Of a stretch of DNA of 64,000 bases, positions 9,601 to 16,250 are shown in pieces (the first letter of the stretch is position 1; each line of letters opens with the position of its first letter). Origin of the DNA: Achromobacter sp. AONIH1 (GTDB taxonomy: Bacteria; Pseudomonadota; Gammaproteobacteria; Burkholderiales; Burkholderiaceae_B); contig NZ_CP026124.1 of assembly GCF_002902905.1 (NCBI RefSeq), forward strand, positions 6,572,001 through 6,636,000, written 5' to 3'. The position numbers were made by a program, and so were the translations under genes. Under the pieces are notes generated by a model. That model had not been told where the DNA came from and searched no databases. It saw nothing but the letters and a program-made list of their open reading frames with translations.

Positions 9601-9795
9601 CGGCGCGCTGATTTCACCCGGGTCGCCGGTGTCGGTGATCGACTGCGCACCCGCGCCGCATGGCGCGATCAGCAGCGCGGCCGCCGCGCAGGCGCGCGAG
9701 ACGGCTCCGCCGGGACCGCCGGCGCGCGTGATTTCGGACACGACCGTCCACGCCCCCGATACACGGTGGCGGACGAGCTTGTAGATGTGGTTCAT
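3643..9795 (-). CDS. Giant autotransporter (type Va) with ESPR, T5SS repeats and PATR repeats
   Basis: A 2,050-residue self-secreted surface protein. The N-terminus MNHIYKLVRHRVSGAW is an ESPR extended signal peptide, followed by a hydrophobic core and an AQS-type cleavage site near residue 51. Residues about 85-800 hold about eleven degenerate units built on a G-S-E-W-D-x-G core plus a GSGxLxIxxGGKV strand, matching the T5SS/PEP-CTERM-associated repeat. A second section, interspersed and then continuous to about 1400, has eight autotransporter-associated beta-strand repeats of the GGLTKTGxGTLTL type. The last 275 residues (from MWAQLSGDWRRL) form the autotransporter beta-barrel and end in the expected aromatic F. 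No protease triad is obvious, so an adhesive or structural passenger is likely. It stands alone and converges with the SDR operon. Confidence 0.93.
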   Translation of the reverse strand: MNHIYKLVRHRVSGAWTVVSEITRAGGPGGAVSRACAAAALLIAPCGAGAQSITDTGDPGEISAPASMSPSTWDYGSAPLQAGINQNKSGKLEVKDGAILKSNGARVGIDEGAFGQVLLSGQNTEWRMGAGALALGESGSGMLDVSAGARVLSEGGWLGVRSGGFGTFLLSGQDTEWRAGSAAVVLGDRGVGALALAKGAKATTGAALLGRQLGALGVASIEDAGSEWTTGSQLIVVGASGTGMLTIAGGGKLTSGSIRVADVLLLPGAASDSTVTIRSGGMVETGQLDAWDSARASVDIDGGILRLTRNQPGLFAGFSDGKVLLGAGGATLDTQTHDVTLAIGLQGVGGLTKTGSGKLTLGGVNSYAGNTNVLNGTLAIGPGVTLAGGAGSLARDAGAQAAVTVTGAGAKWDTGSNPIAVGVAGKGDLMIAQGGSVKTSGGIIGASGNTGATGNIPSTVTVAEYGSEWDANGASLVIGGASAGILTIKVGGKVRSSSALIANDPSASGTVMVQGAAWDLGGNRLTVGRYGAGALNIAQGGVVTSGAAVLGEQTGSSGSVTVAGANARWGLGSGSLMVGYGGSGTLIIKDGGKVMSDLGAIGGGPTGTTGSVTVSGKDAEWDARSASVNVGVTGSGTLHVLNGGKVKSNGGTVGQASSGASGEVTISGQDAEWNTGTGQLLLGMGGSGASLSIDDGGRLTSNGSIIGKGNHPAGSATVIMRGRRTVWDAQAGGNRFEVGLYLGGELRVEQGARLLTREANVGYGVSTPGESGRVAISGADSEWDAGANAIVLGSYGGNGELAVLNQSRVKAGAIMVGGDPANPGSDGAGVLRIGAGAVIETGQVAAPAAGAGSVIADGGVLRLTGGQPALFSGFKTGDIRLGANGLSIDTQRYAAVTVASLSGQGGLTKTGTGTLTLDAANSYQGLTTVDAGALSVGVNGSFVANGAYFINGGTLDLNGKALTMGRLGGTAGVVALNGATLTVDQAAATLYGGSLTGSGGLSKRGAGTLTLTGPTNHAGDTEVSGGSLRFGAGDNGGNAALPGNATVHAGELAVDGGTRLKIDGRLTLADGARLSLAAQAQDPALRAGEVKIGNNVALNLSGIASLDGTPRTLIASGDRIDGDFGAISVGGVAGPADYLTVNTSKSPDGKEYRVAYDLSWTAANNLAHGSFTVDGLFTVGVGLTDQSVTAGSAWNGKTLTKAGAGTLVLTGDNRYTGGTRNTAGVLQIGDGGLTGSILGDVVNDGTLVLNRAGALTLAGNISGAGGLRQIGAGTVTLAGDNSYGGGTELRAGALQVSRDANLGAASSALLFNGGSLATTADFASSRSATLSQTAGMDVAAGTTLAMSGRLSGPGSLLKTGAGTLRLAGAGNAYGGTLVRAGTLIGDVASISGGIGNGGTVVFEQAADARFGGDIGALDGARGLMVKRGAGTLTLGGMSALDWSIEAGGLVTSAERMAGNAVIASGASLILDQAGDAANASRYSGAGALIKTGGGTLTLNADSGAYTGSAVISGGGLRLADGAKLGGSLRARAGTTLSGAGQLGSAIIDAGATHAPGNPTGAQAIAGDYVNRGTLLITATPAAQSRLDVAGRVDIAGATLDLRLSPDDAAAWQPRAGPYVLISKQGAGAVEGSFASVRNPLLFLDASVNSAGGDGNDVTLNLARNSKQAGSPASTGNQAAVAASIDALPQTHEVWRAFMLSTDADGARQALTQLSGDMHAGVTSALAAPSLAPASQNGLAALRGNLSAPLVAGAPTAAAGLSDAPASSAALPRAATSPMWAQLSGDWRRLASDGNAPRLSQSSTSLTIGGDAAVGGGWRLGGAFGYTDARLSAQDRAASAKIGSYTATLYGGKGYALGAGTLNVTFGGAYSWHDIDSRRQLRYGSLDQKLTAGYHASTTQLFAETGYAMKLGDAVVVEPFAGLAWSDLRVRGFNESGGSAALSGQAQKQRLTTSLAGVRGQWQPEGTAIALRGMLGWRHAFGGLRPSATLAFDQGPAFSVAGAPIARDAARVELGADLVVVRNLTAGLSYAGEFGGGSRQHTGSLDLRWRF

Positions 9796-9916
9796 ATCGT
9801 GGCTTCTGAAAAGCGTGCCTGGCGCGCGATGAAGGACGCCTTGCCGGATATGGAAACGACGCTTGCCGCGTGACCGGGCGCTCTGGGCACGAGAAGGTGG
9901 GTTGGCCAGAGCTTAG

Positions 9917-9940
9917 CGATGCGCCCGGACGGGCGCATCG
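9917..9940 (-). terminator. Perfect 10-bp hairpin after the RNA-repair genes
   Basis: CGATGCGCCC and GGGCGCATCG are perfect inverted arms around a four-base loop. The hairpin sits 48 bases past the stop of the HD-Pnk gene and about 120 bases before the autotransporter start. There is no clear T-run after it on the minus strand, so it may be a weak terminator or an mRNA-end stabiliser that insulates the autotransporter from the repair operon. Confidence 0.5.
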
Positions 9941-9987
9941 GACTTTAGTCGTAGAACCGCGCGGCCTGGCCGGCGGCCGGCAAGACG

Positions 9988-11139
9988 CTACGCGGCCGCG
10001 CCCTCGACCTCGTAGCGGACCTCGTGCGCCTCGCTGGGAACCGGCAGCTCCCAGCGGTGCAGCATGCCCAGCAGCGCCTTGTTGCTCAGCGTGGTGTCGC
10101 GCTTGCCATTGCGCCGCAGCAGCTCCTCGCGCGGCTGTTCCAGGTACACGATCCGGACCTCGGCGCCGTAGGCGTAGCACAGGTCCAGCGCCTTGGAGCG
10201 CATCTGCCGGCTCAGGTGCGTGGCGTTCCACACGAAGGGCCGGGCCTCGCGCAGCAGCGCCTTCGCCATGTCCGTCGCGTGATGCGCCGCCTTGCCGTCG
10301 TTCTCGCCATGCTTCAGGCCCAGCGCCTCGCGCGCGTCGTCATAGGACACCACGGGCAGGCCCTGGCGATGCTCGCGCACCCAGGAGTCCTTACCCGATG
10401 CCGGCAGGCCGCACATCAGCGTCACCTTCGAGCCGGGCGTCTGGAACAGCGGATAGTCCGGATGCACGTCGGCGCCACGGAAATAGCTCAGCCGCGTGTG
10501 CGCGTCGACGAAGGCCTTGGGTGCGCCATAGCAGCCTTCCTCGCGCGCCAGCTCGCGGAACAGCTCGATGCTGTCCAGCACGCGCGCCTGGTCGGCGCAG
10601 ATGCGGCCGCGCATGTCGGCCTCGGCCAGCGCCGCAAGAAGGCGGATGTCCAGCTGCCACGACAGCTCGTGCACCGTCCAGGCCGGCGACACCGGACGGC
10701 GCGCGTCCTCCAGACAGTAGAACGGCACCTGATGCACCGCGATCAGCCGGCACACGGCCTCGCGCAAGGCGAAGGGCGCGCCGGCCTCCCACAACAGGAT
10801 GCGCGCGTCGACCGCGCCCTTGCGCGAATGGCCGGGCTGGCCGATGCGGCCCGTCACCGGATCCACCACGGTGGTGCGATGCTTGGCCACGTCGTGCAGC
10901 AGCGCGGCGAAGAACAGCACGCCGCGCTCGTCCGGCGTCGCCGCCAGATAGTCGGCCGATTGCAGCAAGGCGTCGACCACCATGCAGGTATGCGTCCACA
11001 CATCGCCCTCGCCGTGATAGCGTGGCTCCTGAGGCGTGGCCTTGGCCTGCTCCAGCACGGGGAAGGCTTCCAGGCAGCGCGCGTAGTCCGGCGCCTGTCC
11101 GGGGGCAGGCACGAGCGCCTGCATCTGATTCCAATTCAT
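9988..11139 (-). CDS. HD-Pnk type end-healing enzyme: N-terminal HD phosphohydrolase, C-terminal polynucleotide kinase
   Basis: A 383-residue two-domain protein. The N-terminal half (about 50-230) is an HD-domain phosphohydrolase with a THTCMVVDALL helix and the metal-binding HDVAKH motif. The C-terminal half (about 240-383) is a P-loop kinase: G-L-P-A-S-G-K-D-S near residue 245, then VVSYDDAREALG, WNATHLSRQMR and a lid helix RRNGKRDTTLSNKAL. The same order is described for bacterial HD-Pnk (Runella slithyformis), where the HD module removes 2',3'-cyclic or 3' phosphates and the kinase phosphorylates 5'-OH ends. The start at 11139 follows a GGGAGAA site. It lies 41 bases downstream of an RNA ligase gene, so the pair could heal and seal cleaved RNA. 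Activity is inferred by family. Confidence 0.85.
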   Translation of the reverse strand: MNWNQMQALVPAPGQAPDYARCLEAFPVLEQAKATPQEPRYHGEGDVWTHTCMVVDALLQSADYLAATPDERGVLFFAALLHDVAKHRTTVVDPVTGRIGQPGHSRKGAVDARILLWEAGAPFALREAVCRLIAVHQVPFYCLEDARRPVSPAWTVHELSWQLDIRLLAALAEADMRGRICADQARVLDSIELFRELAREEGCYGAPKAFVDAHTRLSYFRGADVHPDYPLFQTPGSKVTLMCGLPASGKDSWVREHRQGLPVVSYDDAREALGLKHGENDGKAAHHATDMAKALLREARPFVWNATHLSRQMRSKALDLCYAYGAEVRIVYLEQPREELLRRNGKRDTTLSNKALLGMLHRWELPVPSEAHEVRYEVEGAAA

Positions 11140-11180
11140 GTCGGTTCTCCCGATTCGTTTATTTTGCCCGCCCGCCGCGC

Positions 11181-12071
11181 TCACTTGCGCGGCCTGGCGG
11201 CGGCTTCCAGCGCGTCCAGCCCGAACATCGTGCGCAGCCCCAGCGATTCCCAGGTCACGCAGGGACGCTCGGCATAGAGATCCACGCCCGGCGCCAGCCC
11301 GTTCGGCACGATGGGGCGGCTCGCATGATGCGAGCCGCTGTCCAGAATGGTCTGCACGAAGTCGCGGCGCACGAACTTGTAGCGGGCCAGCACCTGGCGA
11401 TCGTCCTCGATCTTGAGGTACAGCCCCTCCGACAGGTCCGCGCCGTCGGTCTGGCGCCAGCACAGGTCCCAGTCCAGCCCCTCGCGCGCCACGGCCTGCC
11501 GAAGGCTGTCCTTCCAGGCCGCGCTCTTGCCCAGCGACCACCGCAGCAGGGCGCGCAGTTGCGCGGGCCGCGCCGGCATCGGGCCGGCGTACAGCACCGG
11601 CACCGACAGCACGGGCGAACCGCCCAGCAGCGCGTGGCGACGCGGCGTCGACAGGAACACGCCCTCGCGCCGGTCATAGACGTCGAACTCATGGAAATGG
11701 TGCGGCAGGCAGTCGTAGAACACCGAATGCTTGCTGTACGTCCACTCGCCATACATGACGTAGCGGTCTTCGAGCGCGTGCAGCAGCCGCGCCTCGTGCG
11801 CGGCCGCCCATTGCTTGAACAGGTTGAACTGCCGTTCGCGGCCGCCACCCGTCAGGTAGTGGCCGCGCGATTGCAGCAGCAGGTCGGCCGCGCCGCTGAA
11901 CGACAGGCCGGCGTTGGCGCCGTCGAGCTTTTCCTCGATGACGACGTGGCGGCCGGCCAGCGAGGCCAGCGGCGCCTGGTCGGCGGCGCTGTCGCCGGGC
12001 TGCAGCCGCGAGCCTTCGAGATGCGGCGTGCGCGGGTACTTCAGGATGGGATGGATATCGTCGTGATGCAT
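11181..12071 (-). CDS. ATP-dependent RNA ligase family protein
   Basis: A 296-residue nucleotidyltransferase of the RNA_ligase family. Motif I is E-E-K-L-D-G-A-N (about residues 46-53), with the Lys that would take AMP. A FDVYDRREGVFL segment matches motif III, EGLYLKIEDD motif IV, and ARYKFVRRDF motif V. The opening KYPRTPHLEGSRLQPGD is typical of this subgroup. It is the first gene of a two-gene operon whose second gene supplies 3'-end healing and 5' kinase activities, so together they form a complete break-repair route. The substrate, possibly tRNA cut by a nuclease under stress or phage attack, is not visible from the sequence. No RtcR-type regulator is adjacent. Confidence 0.88.
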   Translation of the reverse strand: MHHDDIHPILKYPRTPHLEGSRLQPGDSAADQAPLASLAGRHVVIEEKLDGANAGLSFSGAADLLLQSRGHYLTGGGRERQFNLFKQWAAAHEARLLHALEDRYVMYGEWTYSKHSVFYDCLPHHFHEFDVYDRREGVFLSTPRRHALLGGSPVLSVPVLYAGPMPARPAQLRALLRWSLGKSAAWKDSLRQAVAREGLDWDLCWRQTDGADLSEGLYLKIEDDRQVLARYKFVRRDFVQTILDSGSHHASRPIVPNGLAPGVDLYAERPCVTWESLGLRTMFGLDALEAAARPRK

Positions 12072-12546
12072 GATTCGTCGCCCGCCGCGTTATTGGCGCG
12101 GAAGGGCCTGGGACCAGGAAAGGGCCGACGAACGATGCGGGCGCGTGTCAGGTCGCTGTCCCGCCTGGAACCAGGAGGGAGCAGAGTCGCGGGAAAAAGG
12201 AAGCGGGTGTCGGGTTCCGCGCGCAGCCTCATGGCAGGCTGGGGGAACGCAGGCAGTGCCGCAGCCCATGCAGGCGCAGACCGCGCCGGATCGAGCTGCT
12301 TGCGGCAGTCGTCGGCGATTAGCGAGTGACGAAAGTGCGGGACACGTGTGGCTCCAGGGAAAACACGCTTGATGGAGAGAGCGCGAATTCTAGCGCGCGC
12401 TCATGAACGCGGGCAACACGTCGGGCGCGAAACGTCGCGCATTGCCAACGCATGCGCGTCATGGCGCGTCTGGAATAATGATGGCCGGCCGGCGGCCCGT
12501 TCGCGCCGCGCGCCCTTTTTCTCGCGTTGTTTTCCCAGGAGTTCCC
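12072..12546. other. Intergenic region between RNA ligase and DUF1963-like gene
   Basis: This 475-base gap separates divergent genes and must carry the promoters of both. No open frame in it has convincing coding character. A GAGCGCG/CGCGCTC inverted repeat lies around 12379-12400 next to a short AT-richer GAATTCTAG patch, possibly promoter structure for the gene at 12547. I see no clear sigma-54 site and no tRNA-like fold, but a small RNA cannot be excluded. Confidence 0.4.
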
Positions 12547-13248
12547 ATGCTCAGTCACTACCCCCGGTATCGCGCCGTTGCCGCGCAAGGTCTCGCGCAC
12601 AAGCTGGGCGGCCTGCCCTGGGGCCTGCCCGTCGCGCGCTGGCCGCTGTGCGCGGAATGCGGCCGGCCCATGAGCCATCTGCTGCAGGCGCCCGGGCCAG
12701 CGGCGGACGAGGCCTCGCCCGCGCTGCCCTTGCAGGCCGACGAAGTGCTGTACGCGTTCAAGTGCGAGTGGGACAGCATCTGCAGCTTCTGGGAAGAGGA
12801 CGGCGGCGCCAACGCGGTCTTCACCGTGCCGCGCGCGGAACTGGCGGACGGTCCGACCGCGCCGCCCGCGCATGCCGAGGATGGCGCGCCCGAAATCCTG
12901 CCGGAACTCGTCGTGGCCGACTGGCGCATCGCGGACGATGGCGCGCCCGCCGAGCTGGAGTCCGCGTTCTACGACTACGGCTTGCACGACGGCCTGCCGG
13001 ACGAGATCGCGCATCCGCATGACTGGGCCTCGGAATGGCGCACGAAGTTCGGCGGCGTGCCGTACTGGACCGCCAACGGCGCGCAGGGCGTGCCCGCCGG
13101 AAGGCTGCTGCTGCAGATCGACAACTGGGTGCAACTGGAAGACGGCGGCGGCGCGGAAGTGGCGAACTTCTGCTCGGACGGCACGGCGTACATCTTCGTC
13201 GACCGCTCGCGGAAAGCGCCGGTCTACACGATGATCATCAACCGCTGA
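12547..13248 (+). CDS. DUF1963/YwqG-like hypothetical protein
   Basis: A 233-residue soluble protein without signal peptide. It begins after a CAGGAG ribosome site. The segment HKLGGLPWGLPVARWPLC near residue 18 resembles the start of the DUF1963 (YwqG-like) fold. The protein also carries an early CAECGRP pair, a C-E-W-D-S-I-C-S-F-W stretch, LLLQIDNW near 190 and a terminal DGTAYIFVDRS strand, typical of that family's last strands. Its function is unknown in the family. It is single, with a GntR gene converging from the right. Confidence 0.7.
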   Translation: MLSHYPRYRAVAAQGLAHKLGGLPWGLPVARWPLCAECGRPMSHLLQAPGPAADEASPALPLQADEVLYAFKCEWDSICSFWEEDGGANAVFTVPRAELADGPTAPPAHAEDGAPEILPELVVADWRIADDGAPAELESAFYDYGLHDGLPDEIAHPHDWASEWRTKFGGVPYWTANGAQGVPAGRLLLQIDNWVQLEDGGGAEVANFCSDGTAYIFVDRSRKAPVYTMIINR

Positions 13249-13275
13249 CCGGCAGGCGACGGCGCGCCTGAAACC

Positions 13276-13977
13276 CTAGCGCGCGCCCCATTGCCGCGAC
13301 GCATGCGCCAGCACCAGCTCGGTGGTGCGGCGCAGATGCTCGGCCAGCAGGTCCGAGGCGCGGACCGCGTCGCGCGCCAGCGTGGCCTCCAGCAGCTCGC
13401 GGTGCTCCCGCGCCACGTCGCGTCCGGGCGCCGGCGCGGACCCGGACGCGCCCGCCACCGACAGATGCCGGTAGCGCGCCGTCTGGTCGCGCAGCAGCTC
13501 GGCGATGGCGATCAGTGAATTCGAGCCGCTGCCGCTGATCAGCGCGGAATGAAAGGCCGCGTGCGCCTGTTCCCATTCCGGGTTCAGGCCGCTGTCGTCC
13601 GGCAGCCGCAGCGCCACCCGGCCCAGCCGGTAATGCGCGCCGGCCAGGCGCTCTTCCCAGTCCAACCCGCCCTGCGCGATGGCGCGGCGCAGCGCCTCGC
13701 ACTCCACGTGAATACGCGTGTCGGTGATGTCGGTGAGTTCGGCCGCCGATACGTCGGCCACGCGAAAGCCGCGCTGGTCCTCGGCGACGACGAAACCGCT
13801 GGTGGCCAGCCGCGACAGGGCTTCGCGCAAGGGGATCGCCCCGCTGCCGTAGCGCTCGCACAATTCCTTGATGCGCAGCCGGCCGCCCGGCGGCAGATGC
13901 CCCGAGATGATGTCGGCGCGGATGTCGTTCGCCAGCGCGGACGCGGCGGTGCGAAAGGAAGGCGGGGCGGAAAGCAT
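13276..13977 (-). CDS. GntR-family regulator, FCD (FadR) subfamily
   Basis: A 233-residue repressor-type protein. The winged helix occupies residues about 12-75 (IRADIISGHLPPGGRLRIKELCERYGSGAIPLREALSRLATSGFV), which is the standard GntR motif. The all-helical FCD ligand domain follows from about 90 to 225, with the D-x3-H-type and H-R-E-L-L-E-A metal/ligand helices. It is divergent from an FAH hydrolase, Bug receptor and VOC operon and almost certainly controls it. The ligand is probably a carboxylic acid handled by that operon, as is usual for FCD members. Confidence 0.9.
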   Translation of the reverse strand: MLSAPPSFRTAASALANDIRADIISGHLPPGGRLRIKELCERYGSGAIPLREALSRLATSGFVVAEDQRGFRVADVSAAELTDITDTRIHVECEALRRAIAQGGLDWEERLAGAHYRLGRVALRLPDDSGLNPEWEQAHAAFHSALISGSGSNSLIAIAELLRDQTARYRHLSVAGASGSAPAPGRDVAREHRELLEATLARDAVRASDLLAEHLRRTTELVLAHASRQWGAR

Positions 13978-14091
13978 GCGTGACGATAGCCGTGCCAGCT
14001 ATGAAATTCAATCTGTGCAGGGAAAACCAGAATATATATATTTTTACCTAATACATATTATTTTGGCACCCACGCAGACCCTGGAGATCCC
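13978..14091. promoter_or_regulatory. AT-rich divergent promoter/operator region of the GntR gene and FAH operon
   Basis: In this 114-base gap the base composition changes sharply to AT. Two symmetric elements stand out: AATATATATATT at 14031-14042 and TAATACATATTA at 14049-14060. These are good candidates for the -10 region and for a GntR-FCD dimer operator. Which one the regulator binds is not determined. Confidence 0.5.
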
Positions 14092-14946
14092 GTGAAACTG
14101 GCCACCGTCCAAATCGATGGCGCGCCCTGCGCCGCCGCCCTGCAACAAGACCGCCTGGCCCTGCTGGCCGCCCCCGGGACCGACCTGGGCGCGCTGCTGC
14201 GCCAGGGTCTCGGGCTGGCCGATTTCCAGCGCCTGGCCGCCGCCGCCACGATCCACGTCGATCCGAACCAGGCCGTCTTCCTGTCGCCGTCGATCGAGCC
14301 GCCCAAGATCCTGTGCGTGGGCCTGAACTACGCCGACCACACCAAGGAAAGCCCCTACGAACAGCCCGACTACCCGACGCTGTTCCTGCGCGTGGCGACC
14401 AGCCTGGGCGCCCACAACGCCATCGTCCACCGCCCCGCCCTCAGCGACTCGCTGGACTTCGAGGGCGAGATGGTCGTGGTGCTGGGCAAGGGCGGCCGCG
14501 ACATTCCCAAGGACCGCGCGCTGGAACACGTGTTCGGCTACGCGGCCGGCAACGAGATCTCGGTACGCGAGTACCAGTTCAAGTCGCCGCAATGGACGGT
14601 CGGCAAGAACTTCGACGGCACCGGCGCCTGGGGCCCCTACGTGGTCACGGCCGACGAGCTGCCACCGGGCGGGCGCGGGCTGCGCCTGGAGACCCGGCTG
14701 AACGGCGCCACCGTGCAGTCGGCCAGCACCACAGACATGCTGTTCGACGTGGCCACGGTGATCTCCACCGTCAGCCAGGCCATCACGCTGCAGGCCGGCG
14801 ACATCATCTTCTCCGGCACGCCGGCCGGCGTGGGCTTCGGCCGCACGCCCAAGCTCTACATGAAGGCCGGCGACACGGTCGAAGTCGAGATCGAGCGCAT
14901 CGGCCTGCTGCGCAATCACATCCTGGACCAGCCGAAGGCCGGCTGA
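14092..14946 (+). CDS. Fumarylacetoacetate hydrolase (FAH) family protein
   Basis: A 284-residue FAH-fold hydrolase or decarboxylase that starts at GTG, supported by a GGAG site eight bases upstream and by the KLATVQIDG opening. Family landmarks are KILCVGLNYADHTKES near residue 70, DFEGEMVVVLGKGGRDI with the metal-binding Glu residues near 125, GYAAGNEISVREYQ, and the GDIIFSGTPAGVGFG loop near 230. Family members cleave C-C bonds of acylpyruvates or decarboxylate 2-oxo acids in aromatic-acid degradation. It leads a three-gene unit with a Bug receptor and a VOC dioxygenase-like protein under the divergent GntR regulator. Confidence 0.9.
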   Translation: MKLATVQIDGAPCAAALQQDRLALLAAPGTDLGALLRQGLGLADFQRLAAAATIHVDPNQAVFLSPSIEPPKILCVGLNYADHTKESPYEQPDYPTLFLRVATSLGAHNAIVHRPALSDSLDFEGEMVVVLGKGGRDIPKDRALEHVFGYAAGNEISVREYQFKSPQWTVGKNFDGTGAWGPYVVTADELPPGGRGLRLETRLNGATVQSASTTDMLFDVATVISTVSQAITLQAGDIIFSGTPAGVGFGRTPKLYMKAGDTVEVEIERIGLLRNHILDQPKAG

Positions 14947-15015
14947 ACGTCCCGCGCGCATGACGGTCCGGCGGCGCCGGACCGCGTAGTTCCGATCTCC
15001 CTCTGGAATCCTGGA

Positions 15016-16044
15016 ATGTCCGCCATGCAAACTCCCGCTACCCATCCCGCCGCCGCTGCGCGCAACGCCGTCCGACGCCGCTGGACCCAACTGCTGCTGG
15101 CCGCCGGCCTGGCCTCGTGCCTGGGCCTGGCCCAGGCCGCCGACTGGCCGGCCCGGCCCGTGAAGATCGTGGTGCCCTTCGCCGCCGGCGGCACCACCGA
15201 CCTGATCGCGCGGCTGATCGCCGCGCCCATGTCGCAACAGCTCGGCCAGTCCGTCGTGATCGAGAACCGCCCCGGCGCGGGCGGCCTGCTGGGCGCGGAC
15301 GCGGTCGCAAAATCCGCGCCGGACGGCTACACCGTGCTGATGGCGAATATCTCCTACCCACTGGCCGCGCTGGTGGCACAACGCGCCAAGCGGCTGAACT
15401 TCGATCCCTCGGCCGACCTGCGCAGCGTCAGCGTGGTGGCCAACGTGCCGCTGGTGATCACGTCCACGCCGTCGGTGCCGGCGCGCGACCTGCGCGAGTT
15501 CGCCGCCCTGCTCAAGCTGCAGCCGTCCGCGCACTACGCCTATGGATCGACCGGCCCCGGCTCCTATATCCACGTGTTCGGCGAGTGGTTCCAGCAGCAG
15601 GCCCAGGCCACCATGATCCACGTGCCCTTCAAGGGCGCGGCGCCGCTCAAGAGCGAAATGCTGGCGGGCCGGATCCAGATGGGCGGGGACCAGCTGTCCT
15701 CGTCCTTGAGCGACATCCGCGCCGGCTCGCTGACCGCGCTGGCCGTCACCTCGCCGCAGCGCTCGCCCGCCCTGCCCGACACGCCCACGGCCCGCGAGCT
15801 GGGCTATGCCGGCATCGAGACGGAAGGCTGGAACGGCCTGCTCGCACCCTCCCGCACGCCGGACGAGGTGGTCGCGCGCATCAACGCCGCCGTCGCGCAT
15901 GCGCTGCGCCAGCCCGACGTGCGCCAGCGCCTGGCGGACCTGGGCGCAGAGCCCGGCGGGTCCAGTCCCGGCGCGATGGGTGAGTTGCTGGACCGGCAAT
16001 TCGCGCAGTTCGGCCCCATGGTCGCGCGCCTGCAGCTCGACTGA
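15016..16044 (+). CDS. Bug-family periplasmic receptor (tripartite tricarboxylate transporter substrate-binding)
   Basis: A 342-residue periplasmic solute receptor. The signal peptide (RRRWTQLLLAAGLASCLGLAQAA) is preceded by about 15 extra residues, so the internal Met at 15025 may be the true start. The mature part has WPARPVKIVVPFAAGGTTDLIAR, VIENRPGAGGLLGAD and VPFKGAAPLKSEML, all Bug-family hallmarks; the Asp that contacts ligand carboxylates is near the GGTTD turn. It lacks TctA/TctB membrane partners nearby. Its place in the FAH/VOC operon suggests uptake or sensing of an aromatic or dicarboxylic acid. Confidence 0.9.
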   Translation: MSAMQTPATHPAAAARNAVRRRWTQLLLAAGLASCLGLAQAADWPARPVKIVVPFAAGGTTDLIARLIAAPMSQQLGQSVVIENRPGAGGLLGADAVAKSAPDGYTVLMANISYPLAALVAQRAKRLNFDPSADLRSVSVVANVPLVITSTPSVPARDLREFAALLKLQPSAHYAYGSTGPGSYIHVFGEWFQQQAQATMIHVPFKGAAPLKSEMLAGRIQMGGDQLSSSLSDIRAGSLTALAVTSPQRSPALPDTPTARELGYAGIETEGWNGLLAPSRTPDEVVARINAAVAHALRQPDVRQRLADLGAEPGGSSPGAMGELLDRQFAQFGPMVARLQLD

Positions 16045-16089
16045 GGCCCCGTTCCCATTGCCGCCCCCTCCCGGCCAGGAAGACCCGCC

Positions 16090-16203
16090 ATGAAGAATCC
16101 CGGCCTCCGCATCGCCGCCCGCCTGTCGCTGTCCGCCGGCGCCCGCGCCGACGCGCCGCCCTTGTACCAGGACCAGGCGAAGCAGATCGTCGTCGAGCAG
16201 TGA
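16090..16203 (+). CDS. Possible 37-residue ORF, perhaps the stump of a lost secreted protein
   Basis: An ATG preceded by AGGAAG opens a 37-codon frame. It starts like a signal peptide (MKNPGLRIAARLSLSAG, then ARA) and stops soon after with DQAKQIVVEQ. It sits between the Bug receptor and the VOC gene with ordinary operon spacing. It may be a decayed remnant of a periplasmic protein or a leader peptide. No family is recognised and it may not be a gene. Confidence 0.3.
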   Translation: MKNPGLRIAARLSLSAGARADAPPLYQDQAKQIVVEQ

Positions 16204-16250
16204 CAACCGCGAGCGCCGGCCCATGATGCCGGCCCGCAATGGAGACAGCC

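Noticed and set aside
12070..12372. Short plus-strand frames upstream of the DUF1963-like gene
   Set aside because: They lack family similarity and ribosome sites, and several overlap one another in the promoter region.
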